Source: Pseudomonas sp. UBA5706 (GTDB lineage: Bacteria > Pseudomonadota > Gammaproteobacteria > Pseudomonadales > Pseudomonadaceae). Taken from it: a DNA stretch of 64,000 bases. Positions 16,571 through 25,756 of the stretch are shown piece after piece (position 1 is the stretch's first letter; every line of letters starts with the position of its first letter). The notes beneath the pieces were generated by a model. It saw only the letters and a program-made list of their open reading frames with translations. It ran no database searches and was not told the DNA's origin. The translations under genes were made by a program, and so were the position numbers. The stretch spans positions 229,496-293,495 of the forward strand of contig NZ_DIHC01000016.1 in the NCBI RefSeq assembly GCF_002419965.1, given 5' to 3'.

Positions 16571-18378
16571 CACTCCCCTTGACACGCAAGCGCTGCGTGG
16601 ACCAGGGTCAGATGGCTAAGGCCTTGAGGAAAGTTGCCAAGGGGCTGCCCGGTGTCAGGATCGAGCATTTCCGCCATGACACCGCTGTTGCCCATGGTTT
16701 TTGACAGCAACGCGTCCATGGTCTGGCGGCCCTTGGGCAATTCGTTCAGCAGGGCGTAGGCTTCGACCAGCCAGAATGAGCAAGCCAGGAAACACCCCTC
16801 TTTGCCTTGAGCACCGCTATAGCGATACAGCAGGGAAGTGACGCCTGTCTCGCCAGCGCCCAGCTTTTGCACCACGGCGTCACGGGTCAACGCTATACGG
16901 TCCCGACGCTCGAAGCCAAAACGCGCGGCCAGCAGCAGCGAGGCGTCCAGCCGGTCCGTGCCTGGATACATGGTGTAGGCCTGCATCTTGTGCGACCAGC
17001 AATGCTCGTCGATCCAGTCGCGGACTCGGTCGCGTTCTCGAGCCCAGCGCTGGGCTTTGCCATCGGGAATCTGTCCGGCCTCAGCCAGCTTGCTGGCGCG
17101 ATCCAACGCTACCCAGCAACCGATCTTGGAGATGGTGTAGTGCTGCTGTTCCGGCAGCTCCCAGATACCCGCATCCGGCGTGTTCCATTCGTCAGCGCAC
17201 TGGTCGGCCAGGCTATGCAGCAATTGTGCGGTGGATTCATCGAGCAGGTGCCCGCGATCCACGAACAGCTTGGCGGTTTCGAGAATGTCGCCGTACAGGC
17301 TCAACTGCAATTGATCGAAAGCGGAATTGCCGATCACCACCGGTGGGCTGTTCTGATAACCCGACAACGGAATCTGCTGCACATCGTCGACCCGCTCTGC
17401 GTCCAGCGTGTAACACACATGCATGCGCGGACCGTGCTTGCGGATGGCGGCAATCAGCCAGGCGAATGCCGCTTTGGCCTCCTGAAGCGCACCGATGCGC
17501 AGCAGCGCCTTGATGGAGTAAGCAGCGTCGCGCACCCAGGCGTAGCGATAGTCGTAGTTGCGATCGGAACCGATCTTTTCTGGCAGCGAACTGGTAGCCG
17601 CCGCCGCGATCGCGCCACTGGGCGAGTACAGCAACAGCTTGAGCGCCAGCGCCGAGCGGCGCACTTCGGTGGCGTACGCACCGCTGTAGCCCAGGGTCTC
17701 GGTCCAGTTGCGCCAAGCCCCGTCGCTGAGCTCGATACGAGCGTCGATCTGTTCCAGGGTAGGCACTGCGAAGGGCTCATCATCGGACGCGAGCACCGCG
17801 AAGACTACCCTCTGCCCGGCACGCACCGTGCACTGTGCTCGGACCAGACGGTCGCTGTATTCAGTGATCACCACCTCGGGGCTCATTCTCAACATCACCA
17901 TCAGCGTGGTGATATGGAAAACCTTGCCGTGACGGGTGTCCTGAATCCACGGGCTGACGCTGTCGGCGCGGGTGCCGGGTCTGAACACCATCTCGAACTC
18001 GACCTGACCCTCGACACCTTCCAGACGCCGGGCCAGTTCGCTCCACGGCAGCCGGCCGGCATTACCGCTGTTGAGCGATTCGGTCAATCGTACCGAGCCT
18101 GTAGCTGTCTTGAATACCGTGTACGCGACATTGCTGTCAGGCAGGTAATCGCGCTCAACGGTAAAGACATCGCGCGGCGTGAGGCTGAAGTAGCCGCCCT
18201 TGTCGGCGCTGAGGACTTTGTCGAACAGTGGCGGCGAATCCATATTGGGCGCGCACCACCAATCAATGGAGCCGTCGGTGGCCGACAGGGCGACGGAGCG
18301 ACCGTCCCCCAGGGCAATGTACTGATCCAGCGCAACGTAGCCGTTCTCGCGGGTCGGAGTGGACGTTTGGCGACTCAC
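16570..18378 (-). CDS. Glycoside hydrolase family 15 protein (trehalase/glucoamylase-like)
   Basis: 602 residues. The N-terminal trehalase-like domain begins YIALGDGRSVALSATDGSIDWWC; the (alpha/alpha)6 catalytic domain has RNYDYRYAWVRDAAYSIKALL, WELPEQQHYTISK with one candidate catalytic Glu, and EMLDPDTGQPLGNFPQGLSH near the C-terminus with another. No signal peptide, so cytoplasmic. The family splits alpha-glucosidic bonds; intracellular bacterial members are often trehalases or oligosaccharide hydrolases. Translation starts at a GTG overlapping the stop of the upstream SDR by four bases, so the two are one operon. The substrate is a prediction only. Confidence 0.9.
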   Translation of the reverse strand: MSRQTSTPTRENGYVALDQYIALGDGRSVALSATDGSIDWWCAPNMDSPPLFDKVLSADKGGYFSLTPRDVFTVERDYLPDSNVAYTVFKTATGSVRLTESLNSGNAGRLPWSELARRLEGVEGQVEFEMVFRPGTRADSVSPWIQDTRHGKVFHITTLMVMLRMSPEVVITEYSDRLVRAQCTVRAGQRVVFAVLASDDEPFAVPTLEQIDARIELSDGAWRNWTETLGYSGAYATEVRRSALALKLLLYSPSGAIAAAATSSLPEKIGSDRNYDYRYAWVRDAAYSIKALLRIGALQEAKAAFAWLIAAIRKHGPRMHVCYTLDAERVDDVQQIPLSGYQNSPPVVIGNSAFDQLQLSLYGDILETAKLFVDRGHLLDESTAQLLHSLADQCADEWNTPDAGIWELPEQQHYTISKIGCWVALDRASKLAEAGQIPDGKAQRWARERDRVRDWIDEHCWSHKMQAYTMYPGTDRLDASLLLAARFGFERRDRIALTRDAVVQKLGAGETGVTSLLYRYSGAQGKEGCFLACSFWLVEAYALLNELPKGRQTMDALLSKTMGNSGVMAEMLDPDTGQPLGNFPQGLSHLTLVHAALACQGE

Positions 18379-19274
18379 GGCAGTGGGTTACCGCCGGTGA
18401 CGCCAAACACTTCGCCGGTGATGTAGCTGGACTCCTGGTTCGCCAACAGCACGTAGATCGGCGCGCATTCGGCAGGCTGGCCCGGACGGCCCATCGGGGT
18501 CTCCGAACCGAACTCGGGAATTTTCTCCTGAGGCTGACCGCCGCTCGGCTGCAGAGGCGTCCAGAACGGACCCGGTGCTACGGCGTTGACACGAATGCCC
18601 TTGCTGATGACTTGCTTGGCCAGCGCTTTGGTGAAGGCGACGATGGCCGATTTGGTCGGCGCGTAGTCAAGCAGCGTCTCGGACGGCTGGTATGCCTGGA
18701 TCGACGCAGTGTTGATGATGGTCGCGCCTGGCTGCAGCAGTGGCAGAGCGGCCTTGCACAACCAGAACAGCGCATAGACGTTGGTCTTGAACGTCGCATC
18801 GAACTGCTCGGTGGTGAGATCGGCAATCGCTTTTTGCGCGGTCTGCTTACCGGCGACATTGACCAGCACGTCGAGCCCGCCCAGCCCTGCAGCCGCTTTG
18901 CTGACCAGGTCCTTGCAGAATGCTTCGCTGGTGATATCGCCTGGAATGCACACGGCCTTGCGACCCTCGGCCTCGATCAATGCCACGACTTCCTTCGCGT
19001 CGGCTTCTTCTTCGGGCAAGTAGTTCAGCGCAATGTCCGCGCCTTCACGGGCATAAGCAATCGCCGCAGCGCGGCCGATGCCGGAGTCTGCCCCGGTGAT
19101 CAGCGCCTTGCGCCCAGCCAGTCGGCCGAAGCCCTTGTAACTGGTCTCGCCGTGGTCGGCGGCAGGCTGCAGCTTGTGCACGGTGCCGGGCGGGGTCTGG
19201 GGTTGCGTCGGGAATTCAGGCTGTGGGTATTGCGTCAGAGGGTTCTGCATCGAGTACTGGTTTTCGGTCGCCAT
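18375..19274 (-). CDS. SDR-family oxidoreductase, long N-terminal type
   Basis: 299 residues. A ~45-residue Pro/Gln-rich leader precedes ALITGADSGIGRAAAIAYAREGAD. Further motifs: VNVAGKQ, INTASIQAYQPS with catalytic Ser, YAPTKSAI with catalytic Tyr/Lys, and RVNAVAPGPFWTPLQP. It belongs to the same stress-associated SDR group as the gene at 9242. AGGAG lies 8 bases before the ATG at 19274. The stop overlaps the GH15 start (GTGA), so the reductase and the glycosidase are made together. A shared role in osmotic or drying stress is inference. Confidence 0.92.
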   Translation of the reverse strand: MATENQYSMQNPLTQYPQPEFPTQPQTPPGTVHKLQPAADHGETSYKGFGRLAGRKALITGADSGIGRAAAIAYAREGADIALNYLPEEEADAKEVVALIEAEGRKAVCIPGDITSEAFCKDLVSKAAAGLGGLDVLVNVAGKQTAQKAIADLTTEQFDATFKTNVYALFWLCKAALPLLQPGATIINTASIQAYQPSETLLDYAPTKSAIVAFTKALAKQVISKGIRVNAVAPGPFWTPLQPSGGQPQEKIPEFGSETPMGRPGQPAECAPIYVLLANQESSYITGEVFGVTGGNPLP

Positions 19275-19449
19275 GTACGCTTCTCCTGATGAGTCTGGTA
19301 AGAATCCGATGGCGTTTATGCCAACAAGGTCCTTATCTGGGAGAGCGCTCTGCAGGGTTGGTTCAGTCTTTTTGCAGTTCGGCGATTATTTCATGAAGAC
19401 AGCAAAGTTGGGGTGCTGAATCGAAAAAGCATGATGCGTTAAGGTCAGT

Positions 19450-19475
19450 GCAACGAGGCCGGCAGGCCCCGTTGC
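19450..19475 (-). terminator. Hairpin after the PQQ-dehydrogenase gene
   Basis: GCAACG at 19450-19455 and CGTTGC at 19470-19475 bracket a GGCC/GGCC inner stem with one mismatch, nine bases beyond the stop of the minus-strand gene. No strong T-tract follows. Confidence 0.45.
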
Positions 19476-19483
19476 GTACTCGC

Positions 19484-20776
19484 TTATTTGTTGCGCGTCA
19501 CCCGCCAGATCGTGTTTGAAAGATCGTCGGCAATGATCAGCGCGCCGCGCGGGTCTACCGTCACACCCACGGGTCGGCCACGGGTCTTGCCATCGGCACC
19601 GCGGAAACCGGTAGCAAAGTCGATCGGCTCACCGGCGGCACGGCCATTGTCGAAGGGCACGAAGATCACCTTATAGCCGACCGGGTTGTCGCGGTTCCAG
19701 CTGCCATGCTCGCCGACGAACACGCCGTCGGCGAATTTCTCACCCATGGCCGGCAGCGAGAAATCGAGACCGAGCGCGGCGACATGAGAGCCCAGGCTGT
19801 AGTCGGGTTTGATCGCAGCCGCGACTCTTTCCGGGTTCTGCGGTTGAGCGCGGGTGTCGACGTTCTGGCCCCAGTAGCTGTAGGGCCAACCGTAGAACGC
19901 GCCTTCACGCACTGAAGTCAGGTAATCGGGCACCAGATCCGGCCCAAGCTCATCGCGCTCGTTGGCCACCGCCCACAGTTTTCCGGTGCCTGGCTGAATC
20001 TTCAGTGCTGTCGGGTTGCGCAAACCGGTGGCGTATGGCTTGTGCGCACCGGTCTGGGCATCGACCTGCCAGACCCTGGCGCGGTCCACTTCGACTTCCA
20101 TTCCGCGTTCGGTGATGTTGCTGTTGGAGCCGATCCCCACGTAGAGATAGCGGCCATCAGGGCTGATCGCCAAGGACTTGGTCCAGTGGTGATTGACCTG
20201 CGAAGGCAGCTCGGTAAGCGTCGCAGGTGCGCCACCGGCCTTGGTCTGGCCGTCGGTGTAATCGAAACGCACCAGCGCGTCCTGATTGGCGACGTAGATC
20301 TTGTCATCGGCATAGGCCAGGCCGTAAGGCGCGTTGAGGTTGTCGGCGAACACCGTTTGCAACTCGTACTTGCCGTCGCCATCGGCATCACGCAGCAGCG
20401 TCAGGCGGTTACCGCCTTTGACCTGGGTATTGCCCTGAGCCTTGATGTAACTGGCAATCACGTCCTTGGGCTTGAGCTTGGCCTCGCTGCCGCCACGGCC
20501 TTCGGCGACGAGAATATCGCCGTTGGGCAGGACCAGCGTCTGGCGCGGGATCTTCAGGTCGGTGGCAATGGCCGTGACGCTGTACCCCTGCGGCACGGTG
20601 GGCTTCTGATCGCCCCAGGCCACAGGCTCGGCGATCTTCATGCTCGGCAGCAGCTTGTGGTCGGGGGCGGGCATTTGCGGGTCCGGGCCGCGGGCCTGGG
20701 GGGTGTCCTGTTCGGCGCCACAGGCACTTAGCAGCATGGCAAGCGTCAGGGCGGCGAGGGGATAGGCATGTTTCAT
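19484..20776 (-). CDS. Lipoprotein PQQ-dependent sugar dehydrogenase (sorbosone dehydrogenase-like)
   Basis: 430 residues. Lipoprotein signal MKHAYPLAALTLAMLLSACG with a perfect lipobox LSAC, so it is anchored in the envelope. The rest is a six-bladed beta-propeller of the GSDH/L-sorbosone dehydrogenase family: PRQTLVLPNGDILVAEGRGG, LLRDADGDGKYEL, NHHWTKSLAISPDGRYLYVGIGSNSN, FADGVFVGEHGSWNRD and GVTVDPRGALIIADD. It would oxidise sugars or aldoses in the periplasm using PQQ. The ATG at 20776 is set by ATGA overlap with the upstream DUF2231 gene and the signal peptide; the frame is open further upstream without signature. Confidence 0.88.
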   Translation of the reverse strand: MKHAYPLAALTLAMLLSACGAEQDTPQARGPDPQMPAPDHKLLPSMKIAEPVAWGDQKPTVPQGYSVTAIATDLKIPRQTLVLPNGDILVAEGRGGSEAKLKPKDVIASYIKAQGNTQVKGGNRLTLLRDADGDGKYELQTVFADNLNAPYGLAYADDKIYVANQDALVRFDYTDGQTKAGGAPATLTELPSQVNHHWTKSLAISPDGRYLYVGIGSNSNITERGMEVEVDRARVWQVDAQTGAHKPYATGLRNPTALKIQPGTGKLWAVANERDELGPDLVPDYLTSVREGAFYGWPYSYWGQNVDTRAQPQNPERVAAAIKPDYSLGSHVAALGLDFSLPAMGEKFADGVFVGEHGSWNRDNPVGYKVIFVPFDNGRAAGEPIDFATGFRGADGKTRGRPVGVTVDPRGALIIADDLSNTIWRVTRNK

Positions 20777-21213
20777 TGCACCACCTCCGACTGCTGATGG
20801 GTCAGCCCTGTCCACACCGCGGCGGTGCAGAGCAACGTAACGATGATCGACAACACCAGACCCGACGGCATTACGGCCCAGGCGTCCTTGGCATGTTCGA
20901 ACGAATTGATCAGGCCTAGCACCCAGGTGGCCAGCAGCAACAGCAAGTACACCAGCGCTGGCCCCGTTTTGCGCTGGGCGCGCAACAGATTGACCACTGC
21001 GAACAGTCCCGCCAGCCCGCTGAACAGCAGCCCCGCGGCAAGCAGCCAGGCGGCGAAATTGCTCCACTGACTTTGATAGGTCGTGAAGTAGGCGATGTCA
21101 CTTAGCAAGCCGCCGAGAAACAACGGCAATGATCCGGCGAGCAAAATCGTATGCAGCGGCCCGGGAGTGGCCCTGTACAGGGTGCGGTGGGGGGAAAGGG
21201 TAGTGTCGTTCAC
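20773..21213 (-). CDS. DUF2231-family inner-membrane protein
   Basis: 146 residues with four hydrophobic helices (PLHTILLAGSLPLFLGGLLSDIAY, FAAWLLAAGLLFSGLAGLFAVV, ALVYLLLLLATWVLGLINS, LVLSIIVTLLCTAAVWTGL). The His in PLHTILL and the DI in GLLSDIAY are typical of DUF2231 membrane proteins, which are often paired with redox enzymes. I chose the GTG at 21213 because AAGGAG lies five bases upstream; the frame opens earlier. Its stop overlaps the start of the sugar dehydrogenase by four bases, so the two are coupled. A role in passing electrons from the dehydrogenase to the membrane is inference. Confidence 0.78.
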   Translation of the reverse strand: MNDTTLSPHRTLYRATPGPLHTILLAGSLPLFLGGLLSDIAYFTTYQSQWSNFAAWLLAAGLLFSGLAGLFAVVNLLRAQRKTGPALVYLLLLLATWVLGLINSFEHAKDAWAVMPSGLVLSIIVTLLCTAAVWTGLTHQQSEVVQ

Positions 21214-21852
21214 GGCGGCTCCTTGTCGTTCATCGGCGCCATGGGCATGGCGCAACCCGAAACTGATCCCGACACTGCTGCGCCGGGCCTGATCGCGCTG
21301 ACTGCGCGATAAAGGTGATCCTGCTGCACAACGGATAGTTCAACCCGAATGCGCGGCGGTCATGTTCGTAAATGGCTCGCGATAGCACGGGAAGGTAATT
21401 GTTCGAACGCTCTGCGTGTCGTGATAACGGACGCGACTGCTTATCTGGCTAGGATGATTTTTAGGGGGCAGCGCCGATGTCGTGGAGCTAAAACCGAGTC
21501 TGCGCACCTGGCGATCTGGAACGCACGCCTGCAGTATCGGATCGACCACTGTAGCCTTTCGGTGAATGGCGCGCCTCTCTGACAGTGTGTACGACTCGAA
21601 GGTGGGTGATCAGGCCCGAGGCGATGACTACGGTGATCCACGCAGTTAAGGGCCAGCTGAGAGCCTGCTTTTGACGCGCCATGGGTATGCCATGATTGCG
21701 CGGTAACCGCAGGCACGTTCAGATGTTACCGGCCCTCGCCACGATGCTCGACGGGCCATTTGCACCTTGTGGAATAAAGATTAGAGCCGCTGCCATCGGC
21801 AACTATCACCTTGAGCGATACCGAAAATTTGTGAAAAAAATGTGTTTTTTTT
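21214..21852. other. Long intergenic stretch without a recognised gene
   Basis: About 640 bases lie between the divergent starts of the DUF2231 gene and the six-TM gene. Open frames here lack ribosome sites and family signatures. Composition shifts to AT-rich and poly-A/T runs near 21830-21852 just before the six-TM gene. I see no hairpin terminator or RNA gene. Confidence 0.5.
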
Positions 21853-22587
21853 GTGAAAATAGCGTTAGCTCCCTCGGATCTTTCTTTCCCCCCAACAGGG
21901 GACCTGCTGGAGCTAACGTTGGAAAATATTCAAAGCGACTTGAAAACCGCGTCCTTGGGCATCTTGCTGAGACTTGTGTTAATCGGGGTTGTGTTCGGCA
22001 TGATCTGGCTGGACATTGATGTGTTCAAGACCGATATCCTCGAAATATCCTTCACCGAAATCACCCAGGAAATCATGTTGTTCGCCTGTGCGTTGCTGTT
22101 CTGGCTGGCTCCCGGTTCGTTCGAGCAACGGGGCTTCAAAATCCTGGCGGGTGGTTTTTTTGCCTGTCTGCTGATGCGCGAACTCGATGGCCTGTTTGAT
22201 CCCATCAGTCACAGCGCCTGGTGCTGGCCGTTCAGTTTCATCGCGCTGGTGTGCATTGCCTTGGCATTAAAGGCCAGTAATCGCAGCAATACGCTGGCGG
22301 CCCTGGCGTCGTTCACGCGCACGCCGGCCTTCGGGGCCATGTCCACCGGCTTGGGGGTACTGGTGTTTTCCCGGGTGTTCGGCATGGGCGCTTTGTGGCA
22401 TCTGATTCTCGGCGAAGGCTACGCCCGACTCGCCAAGACAACGGTCGAGGAGGGCATCGAGTTGCTCACCTATTCGATGTGGTTGGCGGCCTCGATCGAA
22501 TACTTCCTGCTCCAGCGGGCCGTGCAGACCGGTAAAGCGGAAGCTTATGCGTCGGGCGCAGGACACGCGCTGCATGCCCGTCACTGA
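21853..22587 (+). CDS. Six-TM inner-membrane protein of unknown function
   Basis: 244 residues starting at GTG. Six hydrophobic segments are visible: LLRLVLIGVVFGMIWL, IMLFACALLFWLAPG, ILAGGFFACLLM, WCWPFSFIALVCIALAL, GAMSTGLGVLVFSRVFGMGALW and LLTYSMWLAASIEYFLLQ. Charged residues fall in loops (MRELDGLFDPISHSAW). I do not recognise a family. The gene sits in AT-richer DNA beside a decayed ABC exporter, and the leader has A/T runs with no clear ribosome site, so horizontal origin is possible. The last ~20 residues are hydrophilic. Confidence 0.7.
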   Translation: MKIALAPSDLSFPPTGDLLELTLENIQSDLKTASLGILLRLVLIGVVFGMIWLDIDVFKTDILEISFTEITQEIMLFACALLFWLAPGSFEQRGFKILAGGFFACLLMRELDGLFDPISHSAWCWPFSFIALVCIALALKASNRSNTLAALASFTRTPAFGAMSTGLGVLVFSRVFGMGALWHLILGEGYARLAKTTVEEGIELLTYSMWLAASIEYFLLQRAVQTGKAEAYASGAGHALHARH

Positions 22588-23039
22588 TAGCCACTGAAAA
22601 GTCGAACGCGTGCCCGGCGCGCGTTCTGTGAAGGTGAGCGGCGTTTTTGCTGCGTTGTCATCCAGGACCGAGGACGTCAAACCGTGGTTGACTAAACTTG
22701 CCGCCGTGCGTGGGGGAGCGACCGATACTGAAATTATAGAGCCGCCACGTAGAATATTTGCCATTAGTTTATTCGTAATAAGTGCATGGCGTTCTGTTGG
22801 AGGTATTGGCGTTTTAGGTTATCTTCCCTCGCCGTTAATAACTGATAAACAACGCCTGTATTTATAATGCCCGTGTAAGGCCCCTTAACTTTAAGGGCTG
22901 TGCACTTAGAGTGCCAGCGCGCGGAGTTGACAGTCTTTAAAGGCTTAAATTTATTCAATTCAATTCAATTGAATGTCTTGTTTGGATTGCTTGAAGTTGA
23001 GGCCGGCGTGCTCTTGGATGATCGTCAAACCTGTTGTTA
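22588..23039. other. AT-richer stretch, no intact gene
   Basis: Composition drops clearly below the neighbours. ATTCA repeats three times at 22953-22967 and runs into a 12-base palindrome ATTCAATTGAAT at 22963-22974. No open frame here has a recognisable signature. It leads into the ABC exporter remnant and may hold the rest of that decayed gene. Confidence 0.5.
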
Positions 23040-23745
23040 TCGACGGTGCGGTCTTGTTCGAGACCTTGCAACAATGCGCGCAGACTGCAACCCAGGTGAG
23101 TTGTCCGGCCGCAATGCTGGGCGGCCCTAAAAGCATGTTTTTAACGCTGACGAGTGCCGCCGTCATCAGCTACGGAATATTTAACCGCTTTATTAAAAGC
23201 GACGATTTGTCCGCAGGGGATTTTGTCGTCATGTTCACCCTCTCGACGAAGTTATCCGATACTATTTTTAATATCGGCGAAGCCTATCGATTCGCGAACC
23301 AGTTTTCTTCGGATTAAAAAAGTTTCGTGATCTGTTGGGGCAAGCGGCCTTTAAGGATGGCCTCCCGGCCTCACTCAATATTCAGCACCTGTTCGAACAA
23401 TCACCGAATCGATACGTCAATGAAGATGCCAGCAGCATTTCGGGCCGGGAGGCCGAGAAACTTTCACTTCTGAGGGTGTTGCTGCACCCTGGCCGAATCA
23501 ATCTGTTCGATGAGCCCACTTCCTCAGTCGACCCTCACGGAGCGCCTTTGTATGGAATGCTCTTTTTCAACGCTTTAGCGGTAGAAGCCTGATTTGTGTG
23601 ACCCCTGATTTTGTGATGCTGGGTCATTTCGACCGAGTGATCGTGCTGGGCGACGGTGCCGTTGTTGCTGACGGCAGTGGCAGGATGTGGTCGTGCTGGA
23701 TGCGGTATCCAGCGTTGTGCAAAAGGTCCGGCAGGAGAGCACATG
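23040..23745 (+). pseudogene. ABC exporter remnant (membrane-domain end plus ATPase fragment)
   Basis: Three pieces in successive frames carry exporter features. The first (to 23317) ends in a typical last part of an ABC membrane domain: SAAVISYGIFNRFIKS, LSAGDFVVMFTLSTKLSD. After a stop, the second (from about 23320) has a signature-motif equivalent SISGREAEKLSLLRVLLH and Walker B with D-loop LFDEPTSSVDP. A further frame change near 23590 leads to CVTPDFVMLGHFDRVIVLGDGAVVADG, the H-loop region with Thr-Pro where Thr-His is expected. The Walker A segment and most of the first half of the ATPase are missing between 23317 and 23335. It cannot hydrolyse ATP and is a pseudogene. Confidence 0.8.
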
Positions 23746-23846
23746 ACGTCGCCGTGAAGCTGGGGCTGACCGGTCGCGCCCGAAGTGCGCCCAGGCCCGG
23801 CAACACGAAAAGTGCTGCCGGGCCTGACGATGTCGAGCAGGGTTAA

Positions 23847-25472
23847 TCAGGTCTTGAACTGCTCGACCATGCGATTGAGGTTCACGGCCAGTTGCGAAAG
23901 CTCCTGGCTGGCGACGAGGGTTTGCCGGGTGCCGGCGCTGCTCTGCTGGGCGAGATCACGAATGCTGACCAGCGCCCGGTCGACTTCGCGGGCGACATGT
24001 GCCTGCTCCTCGGATGCGGTGGCGATCTGTTGATTACGTTCGTCGATGACCTGCACCGAATCCGTGATCAGCTTCAGCGAACGGCCTGCTTCATCGGCAG
24101 TGCGCTGAGTGTTATGCACTTCCTCGGTGCTGCTGCTCATTGATTGCACCACTTGCGAGGTGCCGGCCTGGATGGTCGAAATCATTTGCTCGATTTCCTG
24201 GGTGGACGTCTGCGTGCGATGGGCGAGGGCGCGGACCTCGTCGGCCACCACCGCAAACCCCCGGCCTTGTTCACCCGCACGTGCCGCTTCTATGGCCGCG
24301 TTGAGTGCCAGCAGGTTGGTTTGCTCGGCGATGGCCCGAATCACGCTCAGCACCTTGCTGATGTCCTGCGCCTGCCCGGCAAGGCCATGCACCTGTTCCG
24401 AGGTCAGTTCGACGCGATCGGTAAGGGTGCGCATCGCCTGCAGCGTCTCACCGACCTTCTGATTGCCGGTCGCCGCCGCCTGGTTGGAGTCCTTGGCCGC
24501 TTGCGAAGTGGAAGTGGCATTGCGCGCCACCTCGTCCACTGCCGCGCTCATCTGGTTCACCGCAGTGGCTGCTTGCTCGATCTCGCTGTTCTGTTGTTGC
24601 AAGGTGCGATTGGCCTGTTCGGTGATGCTGTTCATGCTCTGCGCGGCAGCGGTGAGCTGTGAGGACGAACCTGCGATGTGCCTGATGGTGGTGCGCAGGT
24701 TGTTCTGCATCAACTCAAGGGCCAGCATCAATTGCGCTGCCTCGTCCGAGCCGCGACTGTCGATGTTGCCAGTCAGATCGCCTTTGGAAATGCGCGTCGC
24801 CAGGGACAGCGAGGCATGGATCGGCTGGGTGATGCTGCGGGTCAGCAGAACGGCCAGCAGTACGGTCAAGACCAGCGCGACTATGACCACCGCCAAAAGC
24901 ACCATGACGCTGTTGTTGTACACCGCCAATGCGTCGGTGCCCGCCTGTGTCGCGTCCTGATTGTCTGCATCGCGCAGCGCAGTCAGCTGTTCTTGGTAGG
25001 CGGCGGCGTTCTGAGCCTGCTCGGTGTTGGCAAACAGCACCGCTTTGTCGTGATCGGCGGCGTCCAGCGCAACGACTTTATCGACGCCAGCCAGGTAGCT
25101 GTCCATCAGCGCCTGGGCCTTATTGAATTTGATAATGTCGTCCGGCTCGCTGACGAAGTTGTGGCGGTACAGGTCAGTACGCTCGTTCATCCGCGCCTTG
25201 GCGGCGTTGAGGTTGGCCAGCACGTTGTTACGGGCTGCCGGTTCGCTGGTGGCTAGCAAGCGAATGCTTTCCAGGCGCGCGTGCAGCAGCGCGATCTGCA
25301 GGTCGTCACCCACCTGGATGCTGGGCAGCAGGTTTTTTTCGATCATCTGCTCGGTCGCGCGCAACTGGTTGAGCTGCAGGTAGGCAAACACCCCCAGGGC
25401 AATCAAGAGGCAGGTAATGGCTGCGAAACACATCGACGCGCGGGGCGCGATGTTGATGGACCGAAGATTCAT
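23847..25472 (-). CDS. Methyl-accepting chemotaxis protein
   Basis: 541 residues. TM1 near residues 10-30 (CFAAITCLLIALGVFAYL), a periplasmic four-helix-bundle ligand domain (about 35-185), TM2 (VMVLLAVVIVALVLTVLLAVLL), a HAMP domain beginning LTRSITQPIHASLSLA, and a cytoplasmic signalling domain whose tip reads AIAEQTNLLALNAAIEAARAG followed by GRGFAVVADEVRALA. It would sense a small ligand at the inner membrane and signal to CheA. I chose the ATG at 25472 with GAGG upstream; nine more in-frame codons precede it. It lies just past the end of the sugar-uptake operon, so a sugar-linked attractant is a reasonable guess only. Confidence 0.93.
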   Translation of the reverse strand: MNLRSINIAPRASMCFAAITCLLIALGVFAYLQLNQLRATEQMIEKNLLPSIQVGDDLQIALLHARLESIRLLATSEPAARNNVLANLNAAKARMNERTDLYRHNFVSEPDDIIKFNKAQALMDSYLAGVDKVVALDAADHDKAVLFANTEQAQNAAAYQEQLTALRDADNQDATQAGTDALAVYNNSVMVLLAVVIVALVLTVLLAVLLTRSITQPIHASLSLATRISKGDLTGNIDSRGSDEAAQLMLALELMQNNLRTTIRHIAGSSSQLTAAAQSMNSITEQANRTLQQQNSEIEQAATAVNQMSAAVDEVARNATSTSQAAKDSNQAAATGNQKVGETLQAMRTLTDRVELTSEQVHGLAGQAQDISKVLSVIRAIAEQTNLLALNAAIEAARAGEQGRGFAVVADEVRALAHRTQTSTQEIEQMISTIQAGTSQVVQSMSSSTEEVHNTQRTADEAGRSLKLITDSVQVIDERNQQIATASEEQAHVAREVDRALVSIRDLAQQSSAGTRQTLVASQELSQLAVNLNRMVEQFKT

Positions 25473-25633
25473 GGGGGCCTCAGGGTGGAAGTTGTGCATG
25501 CGTGCGTGTTGTATAGCTATCGGCAGCGCAACATGGAGCTTGAAGGCGATCCCGATTCAGCTGGCCGCTGCCTCCAGCGCCCCCCAGGCGCTGGTCGGCA
25601 GACGTAATCTGCGGCATGCCGAGGGATGGGAAC

Positions 25634-25655
25634 GACCCGCCGCCCCAGGCGGGTC
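25634..25655 (-). terminator. Hairpin at the end of the sugar-uptake operon
   Basis: Perfect 8-pair stem GACCCGCC/GGCGGGTC (25634-25641, 25648-25655) with a 6-base loop, about 100 bases beyond the ATPase stop. No T-tract follows on the minus strand, so it is only terminator-like. Confidence 0.45.
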
Positions 25656-25756
25656 ACTTGCTGCTTTGACCAAACGCCCGGTGCTGCCGCCATTTCCAGG
25701 GTTCACGCCGGACAAGTGGGCTTCAGCGGGCCGCCGGAGAGACCGCATCGGGGCTT

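Noticed and set aside
16807..18426. 539-codon open frame antisense to the GH15 gene
   Set aside because: Same reasoning; the translation lacks any recognisable domain and the sense gene has catalytic motifs.
21349..21582. 77-codon open frame in the gap before the six-TM gene
   Set aside because: No ribosome site, signature or codon pattern like the neighbours; treated as non-coding.
22953..22974. ATTCA repeats leading into the palindrome ATTCAATTGAAT
   Set aside because: Considered as an operator or attachment site, but it is simple AT sequence in a decayed patch with no integrase or adjacent intact gene.
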